Assembly: GCA_021740905.1 (NCBI GenBank)
Contig: JAIOYV010000070.1
Location: forward strand, 1-36,196
Origin: Bacteroidales bacterium
GTDB taxonomy: Bacteria > Bacteroidota > Bacteroidia > Bacteroidales > M50B96
Reading direction: 5' to 3'
Length of the DNA stretch: 36,196 nt
Part shown: positions 32,666-36,196 of the stretch, one piece after another
How positions within the stretch are numbered: the first letter of the stretch is position 1
Layout of the letters: every line of letters begins with the position of its first letter
Program-made: the position numbers and the translations under genes
The notes under the pieces: generated by a model
What the model saw: the letters and a program-made list of their open reading frames with translations, nothing else
What the model was told of the DNA's origin: nothing
Database searches by the model: none

Positions 32666-33015
32666 CCATAGTATTCCATTATTGTTTTAATTTTGAACAC
32701 ACAAAGTAAAGCCTACTTCAAGATAAATGATTACATAATCTCTCGATAGAGTTACATAATTCATAGGTTTTGGATTTGCCGATTTTTTTCCACGCAAGCT
32801 CGGATTTCAGATCCGAGCTATTAAAGTAGCTTGGACCAAGACTAGATTTCTTAATCCACAGCTAAGTGGTCATGCATTTAAACCACACCAGATATTCTGG
32901 GTTTTAGATTTGATCAGAAAAAGCATGGATTGCAAACCTTTGAAAGCTCCGGCGGTATATGCAGGCGAGACCCGGACAGCCTGTCCCGCATACAGTGGTT
33001 TCGACCAATCGGTAC
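32666..33015. other. Non-coding region with repeat hairpins at the island boundary
   Basis: No gene is seen in about 350 bp. It contains the hairpin at 32797-32819 and, around 32951-32995, a GC-rich stretch able to fold (GTATATGC with GCATAC, AGGC with GCCT, GGACAG with CTGTCC). This structured stretch leads into the hairpin at 33016-33080. Confidence 0.5.
32797..32819. repeat. AGCTCGGAT hairpin repeat
   Basis: Arms AGCTCGGAT (32797-32805) and ATCCGAGCT (32811-32819) flank a 5-nt loop TTCAG. It resembles short dispersed repeats of the form GCTCGGATTTnAAATCCGAGC common in Bacteroidota intergenic DNA. There is no T-run, so a terminator role is less likely. Confidence 0.65.
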
Positions 33016-33080
33016 TGGCTAAATCGTGAGAGGTTCTCCCCATTAGTTTTTACTGATGGGGCTGCCTACTCGATTAGCCA
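33016..33080 (+). other. Long hairpin resembling group II intron domain VI
   Basis: Outer arms TGGCTAAATCG (33016-33026) and CGATTAGCCA (33071-33080) pair with one bulge; inner arms CCCCATTAGT (33038-33047) and ACTGATGGGG (33052-33061) close on a TTTT loop. Between them lie GTGAGAGG on the 5' side and GCCTACTCGA on the 3' side, words I associate with domain VI and the branch-point A of bacterial group II introns. No canonical domain V or intron-encoded reverse transcriptase is present, so at most this is a remnant. Its last 7 bp overlap the end of the DUF4236 gene. Confidence 0.35.
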
Positions 33081-34687
33081 ATGTAGGTTTTTAGGTCACC
33101 TTTTATATTCATCAACTTTTCATGGTTAATTTTATAGATATCATCACTTTCTTCTTCTACAACACCAGACTTAAGTAATAAATCAATCAATTTATTTGTC
33201 TTAGAATATCCATAATATAGTGTCAACTGTAAATCAGACCTTTTAAATTGGTTACGTTGTGTTAGGAAGCCAATGAAATTGTTGAACTCATCAGTAGGGT
33301 TGTATGATTCAATATCAGCTTGTGTTATCAGACTAGATTGAGTATTTGATATTGAATTAATTGTATCCACAAAATCCTTTAATCCATCCAGCTTAGAGGT
33401 TTGTAATACTTCATTAAGTCCTTGTTCTGATTCAAGGAAATAATTGCTATATAAACATATCGGGATTTGTTTATTATTTGAAAATCTTTTATCAGGCCCA
33501 CCTTTTTTATTTACATATTTCCAGGTATAATCAATAATCTTAGAGTCGGATGATACAGCACCATCTTCAACAAACTGAGAATCATTTGAAGAGAACCTCA
33601 AGTTCTTATACATTATCGAAGCGTATTTACTTTCCTTTTTAATCAGTAATCGTTCGGGTAAGAAATAGAACTTAATATTTTTTAAACCAATAAATGGGAT
33701 TTTTGCATTTGTCACGAAATACTTCATTGGTAATTTGTGCGGAGAACGTTCAGAAATTAAATCTCTATTCACCAAGGTTGAAGCACCTCCATGATATTTT
33801 TTATCATGTCCAGATGATGATGTTCGTATTTGCCAAACTTGCCGTACATTCAAGAATGACTGAAATGAGTTTTGAAATTTCTCATATAAATCATTCATTT
33901 CATCATCTAGGTCATAATAGATTTCAATAGTTTTTCGCTTTTTATCTATCTGCTTCATTTTTATTAGAATAAAAATCCATAAACCAAATAGTATAATAGA
34001 TAAAGTAATGACCAATATTTTATTTGTACTGAATCGAGTAATTGATGTACTTGAAATTATTTTGCTTTTAATATCGACAAGGGGGATATAGATAAAACCC
34101 CTCACATTTTCCGCTGTAACCAAAATCCAATCATTTTGAATAGAGTCATTTAATACTCTAAGTTCGTCTCCTTTATGAACTTGAATAATCTTATCGCTTT
34201 TTACATTGCTTTCTGCCCTAATATTTACGACATCACTTTTTACAATTACAATTTTTGCTTCAACTTTGTCATAATTGTATGGTATAAAGAAGTAAACTGA
34301 GAAAATAATAAGAACTACTAATCCAAGAAAAAAGAATAAATTTAAAAAACTTACTTTATTATCCTTTTTCTCTAATTCTTCGATAAATTCTTGAGAATCA
34401 ATATCAGTTAAATTATCGAAATTAACTGTTTCAATAATTTCTTGATTTTTATCTACATGCTGGATTGTTGGAACTTCAACAAATTCTTGTTTCTGGTTGT
34501 CTTGTTTACCATTAAAAGAAATGTGTTTTCTATAATACAAGCCATTTCTCCCAAGATGTACATAAGTCCCTTTAGGACTAAAAACTAGTCTGGCTCCTTT
34601 TACTCCAGTAGAAACACCAATTCCAGACTTAGAAAAATTAAGTCTTATAGGACCTAAACCTGCTGATTTTCTAAAATAAAATCCCAT
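33074..34687 (-). CDS. DUF4236 membrane protein with SH3 domain and FtsK-gamma-like tail
   Basis: This 537-residue protein opens with a DUF4236 domain (MGFYFRKSAGLGPIRLNFSK, then GIGVSTGVKGARL and HLGRNGLYYRK, residues 1-58). After a polar linker comes a membrane helix (about 113-133), a bacterial SH3-like domain (VVNIRAESNVKSDKIIQVHK to VRGFIYIPL, about 145-205) and a second helix (about 220-243). A soluble region (about 255-440) contains TWKYVNKKGGPDKRFSNNKQ. The C-terminus (about 478-530) reads RSDLQLTLYYGYSKTNKLID then LLLKSGVVEE, very like the winged-helix gamma domain of FtsK. The topology suggests a periplasmic SH3 domain between two helices, with both ends cytosolic. The function is unknown; sensing of cell-wall state and DNA or protein binding are possibilities. 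Confidence 0.75.
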   Translation of the reverse strand: MGFYFRKSAGLGPIRLNFSKSGIGVSTGVKGARLVFSPKGTYVHLGRNGLYYRKHISFNGKQDNQKQEFVEVPTIQHVDKNQEIIETVNFDNLTDIDSQEFIEELEKKDNKVSFLNLFFFLGLVVLIIFSVYFFIPYNYDKVEAKIVIVKSDVVNIRAESNVKSDKIIQVHKGDELRVLNDSIQNDWILVTAENVRGFIYIPLVDIKSKIISSTSITRFSTNKILVITLSIILFGLWIFILIKMKQIDKKRKTIEIYYDLDDEMNDLYEKFQNSFQSFLNVRQVWQIRTSSSGHDKKYHGGASTLVNRDLISERSPHKLPMKYFVTNAKIPFIGLKNIKFYFLPERLLIKKESKYASIMYKNLRFSSNDSQFVEDGAVSSDSKIIDYTWKYVNKKGGPDKRFSNNKQIPICLYSNYFLESEQGLNEVLQTSKLDGLKDFVDTINSISNTQSSLITQADIESYNPTDEFNNFIGFLTQRNQFKRSDLQLTLYYGYSKTNKLIDLLLKSGVVEEESDDIYKINHEKLMNIKGDLKTYIG

Positions 34688-34730
34688 AGTTTTTATTATT
34701 TGGTGATGCTATCATCGTATTTTGGCAAAC

Positions 34731-34833
34731 GGTTGAGGCTAAAACAAGTGGCAAGTTTCGAGCCACTTAACTGTCAACCAACACGAATGTATGTGCGGGC
34801 GACGAAGCTTCAATTTTATTTTAAACCCGCCAT
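34731..34833. repeat. Structured imperfect inverted repeat, attC-like in part
   Basis: Nested complementary arms occur in about 100 bp: GGTTGA (34731) with TCAACC (34774), AAGTGGC (34746) with GCCACTT (34762), GCGGG (34795) with CCCGC (34826), around GAAGCTTC. Read on the minus strand, AACAAATGGCGGG can pair imperfectly with CCCGCACATACATTCGTGTT. The word AAACCCGCCAT (34823-34833) recurs at 35615-35625. The layout recalls integron attC sites, but the core boxes do not fit the consensus fully. Confidence 0.3.
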
Positions 34834-34855
34834 TTGTTATACCTTTGTTTATGCT

Positions 34856-35464
34856 TTATTTGCTTTCAAGTAATACTAACCAATTTTCATTCTCGAACTT
34901 CCGTTCAATTTCATACCATTCTTCTTCGTCGACTCTGTCAATTTTTCTCGAAATTTTATTAATGATTAATCTTTCATTTTTCTTTATTCCATAATCAATA
35001 AACTTTTTTATTTCACTTTTCTCTTTTTCATTCAAAGAACCTATTCTAGTGGCTCTTTCAAGTGAAGTTTCTCCAATAATTGATTTGTTTTCATGCGAAT
35101 TGTCTATTCCCGTTTCAGAAATCCTTTCCAATAATCTTTGTTTCGCAAGCAAAAACTCAGATTCTATAAGAATTCCTTTCTTCTGAAATTCGATGAGTTT
35201 AGTTAATTCTGCAGTAATTGAAGAGTCATTGCTTGATTTTGAAATGTCTTGCAAAGTTTTCTGTTGCAATTTTTGCGTTTTCAATAATTCATGTTCGTAG
35301 CGTTCTGCTTCTAAAGATTTAGAGGTCAGAGTGAAAATTAAGCCTATTAACGGACTTAAAAGTATTGAGAGAAAAAAAGAACCAGCAAATCCAATTTTTT
35401 TATTTGCTCCCACAATTCCAATTACTATTGAAAATATCAACCAAGAAATAATCCATGCTATCAT
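34856..35464 (-). CDS. SHOCT-domain membrane protein
   Basis: This 202-residue protein has two N-terminal hydrophobic helices (IAWIISWLIFSIVIGIVGA and FAGSFFLSILLSPLIGLIFT). A helical linker leads to a SHOCT motif at about 84-115 (ELTKLIEFQKKGILIESEF, then LLAKQRLLERI), a short helical hairpin usually found at protein C-termini. A charged C-terminal region of about 85 residues follows (LNEKEKSEIKKFIDYGIKKN). SHOCT proteins are often tethered to membranes and linked to oligomerisation or phage and island genes. The gene shares strand and low GC with the DUF4236 gene 168 bp downstream. The function is unknown. Confidence 0.7.
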   Translation of the reverse strand: MIAWIISWLIFSIVIGIVGANKKIGFAGSFFLSILLSPLIGLIFTLTSKSLEAERYEHELLKTQKLQQKTLQDISKSSNDSSITAELTKLIEFQKKGILIESEFLLAKQRLLERISETGIDNSHENKSIIGETSLERATRIGSLNEKEKSEIKKFIDYGIKKNERLIINKISRKIDRVDEEEWYEIERKFENENWLVLLESK

Positions 35465-35490
35465 AATAATATTTTTTTATTTTTATTTTT

Positions 35491-35685
35491 CTATGTATGG
35501 TGGTCTTTAACTTGCCATTTACGGGCAGCATATTCTTTGTGGCTAACTTTGAAAAACAAATCTATCTGTACACACAGATTTTCATTTGGAACTAAAATGT
35601 TCATATTCATCCCGAAACCCGCCATAAAGTATTTTACATTGTTAAGCATAGGGCATTTTAATATATCATTCTTTTCTATCAACAT
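35491..35685 (-). CDS. Possible tiny gene of unknown function
   Basis: This 64-residue frame begins at the ATG at 35685 (MLIEKNDILKCPMLNN), 2 bp after the stop of the metallopeptidase-like frame, so translational coupling is possible. It has no signal peptide or clear domain; the C-terminus reads KEYAARKWQVKDHHT. It contains the repeated word AAACCCGCCAT in the opposite orientation, and much of it overlaps an imperfect inverted repeat (about 35510-35650). It may therefore be chance coding across a structured element. Confidence 0.3.
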   Translation of the reverse strand: MLIEKNDILKCPMLNNVKYFMAGFGMNMNILVPNENLCVQIDLFFKVSHKEYAARKWQVKDHHT

Positions 35686-35687
35686 TG

Positions 35688-36196
35688 TCAAGAATTATTT
35701 TCTCTCGAACAAAAGGCTCTAAATTTCATACAAATCTCCTTGAAATAATATGTTTTTAGACAATCCTTTTGATATTCGAAGAAGCATTTTTCCAATACTT
35801 TTAACTCAGGATATTTCAAAAATTCATTATAGGCCCTATTCCACGCCTCAATTTCTCTAGTAATATTTGTCTTTTCTACTGCACCAGATAATCCATGCCC
35901 AAATTCATGCAAAATATCCCAAATTACGTGCTCTGGCTTTCTGAATACCTTGTTTAGTTTTAATCTAATATGAGGGGATTTACCAATTTCACTATCAGTT
36001 CTACTTTCAGGAAAACAATCACAAGAAGAAATAACAACCTTATTAGTTTCTATAGAATCTACATTTTTTACAAGACCTTTCCGTCGTTGTAAAAAAAGCC
36101 TGATAAATCAGGGAGGACAGTACCACCGAATTTATTACCTTTAGGTCTTGTAAAAAATGTAGTTATAATATTGATTAGAAGGAACTCGACATGAGC
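35688..36196 (-). pseudogene. HEFGH zinc-metallopeptidase-like gene, frameshifted and cut by the window edge
   Basis: Two overlapping minus-strand frames seem to be parts of one gene. Frame A is open from the window edge (36196) to a TAA at 36068-36070 and reads GNKFGGTVLPDLSGFFYNDG, then KVL. Frame B runs from after a TGA (36108-36110) to the stop at 35688 and reads VDSIETNKVVISSC, IRLKLNKVFRKPEHVIWDIL, then HEFGHGLSGA, with a possible third zinc ligand Glu in TREIEAWNRAY. Frame B has no ATG, GTG or TTG codon before the TTG at 35912, directly in front of HEFGH, so it is not a complete gene alone. Moving from A to B needs a -1 shift or one missing base near 36070-36100, where a T7 run occurs. 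It could be a real pseudogene, a sequencing indel, or programmed slippage. HExxH suggests a gluzincin-type peptidase. Confidence 0.55.
36059..36162. repeat. 20-bp perfect inverted repeat inside the broken gene
   Basis: Arms at 36059-36078 (CTACATTTTTTACAAGACCT) and 36143-36162 are exact reverse complements and enclose 64 bp. The centre holds a second small palindrome, CCTGAT-AA-ATCAGG (36099-36112), followed on the minus strand by CTTTTTTT, a terminator-like layout. The frameshift of the metallopeptidase-like gene falls within this structure. Confidence 0.8.

Noticed and set aside
36079-36142. Phase-variable invertible switch controlling the metallopeptidase gene
   Set aside because: Inverting the core leaves the downstream frame out of register, and no recombinase is visible. 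The inverted repeat itself is kept as an observation.

Overview
The window looks like chromosomal DNA from a member of the Bacteroidota, probably an environmental or marine lineage. Four predicted secreted proteins carry Type IX secretion (T9SS) C-terminal sorting domains, SprB-type repeats are abundant, and Shine-Dalgarno sequences are mostly absent. Several genes are preceded by the Bacteroidota sigma-factor promoter signature (-7 TAnnTTTG, sometimes with -33 TTG/TTTG). The folP-cdaA pair and a three-subunit propionyl-CoA carboxylase operon also fit this phylum. The species cannot be named from the sequence alone. No rRNA, tRNA, CRISPR array or intact transposase gene was seen.

Layout. 84-7681 (minus): an operon of a 1161-residue SprB/T9SS surface protein followed by three tandem paralogs; the last has lost its T9SS domain. 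7986-9929 (minus): an ABC-F ATPase. 10077-12606 (minus): a secreted repeat protein without a sorting tail, and a separate short T9SS 'tail' gene upstream of it. 13180-15536 (plus): transaldolase-like aldolase, YciO-type protein and a family 2 glycosyltransferase. 15596-19205 (minus): biotin carboxylase, biotin carrier and carboxyltransferase, giving a propionyl-CoA carboxylase-type enzyme. 19371-19910 (plus): a small DUF4468-like exported protein. 20102-24292 (minus): GNAT acetyltransferase, sodium/solute symporter, alanine racemase and a second PLP racemase of the ornithine-racemase type. 24542-25843 (minus): a lipoprotein hydrolase. 25961-28672 (minus): dihydropteroate synthase, the c-di-AMP synthase CdaA and an MscS channel. 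29248-30312 (plus): a methyltransferase with a zinc-binding tail. 30333-32665 (minus): a lipoprotein, a TetR regulator and a K+-channel-like protein.

33016-36196 differs from the rest. It is visibly AT-richer, all its genes lie on the minus strand, and it holds a DUF4236/SH3/winged-helix membrane protein, a SHOCT membrane protein, a tiny ORF and a frameshifted HEFGH metallopeptidase gene cut by the window edge. Between and within these genes are structured repeats, including a hairpin resembling the 3' end of a group II intron and a shared GC-rich 11-mer inside imperfect inverted repeats. This is the best candidate for acquired DNA, possibly cassette-like, but that is inference.

Across the window, intergenic inverted repeats are frequent (7796-7910, 9992-10070, 11990-12023, 13062-13091, 28927-28956, 32797-32819, 36059-36162). 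Several abut truncated or broken genes, which suggests that small palindromic elements have shaped the local gene content.
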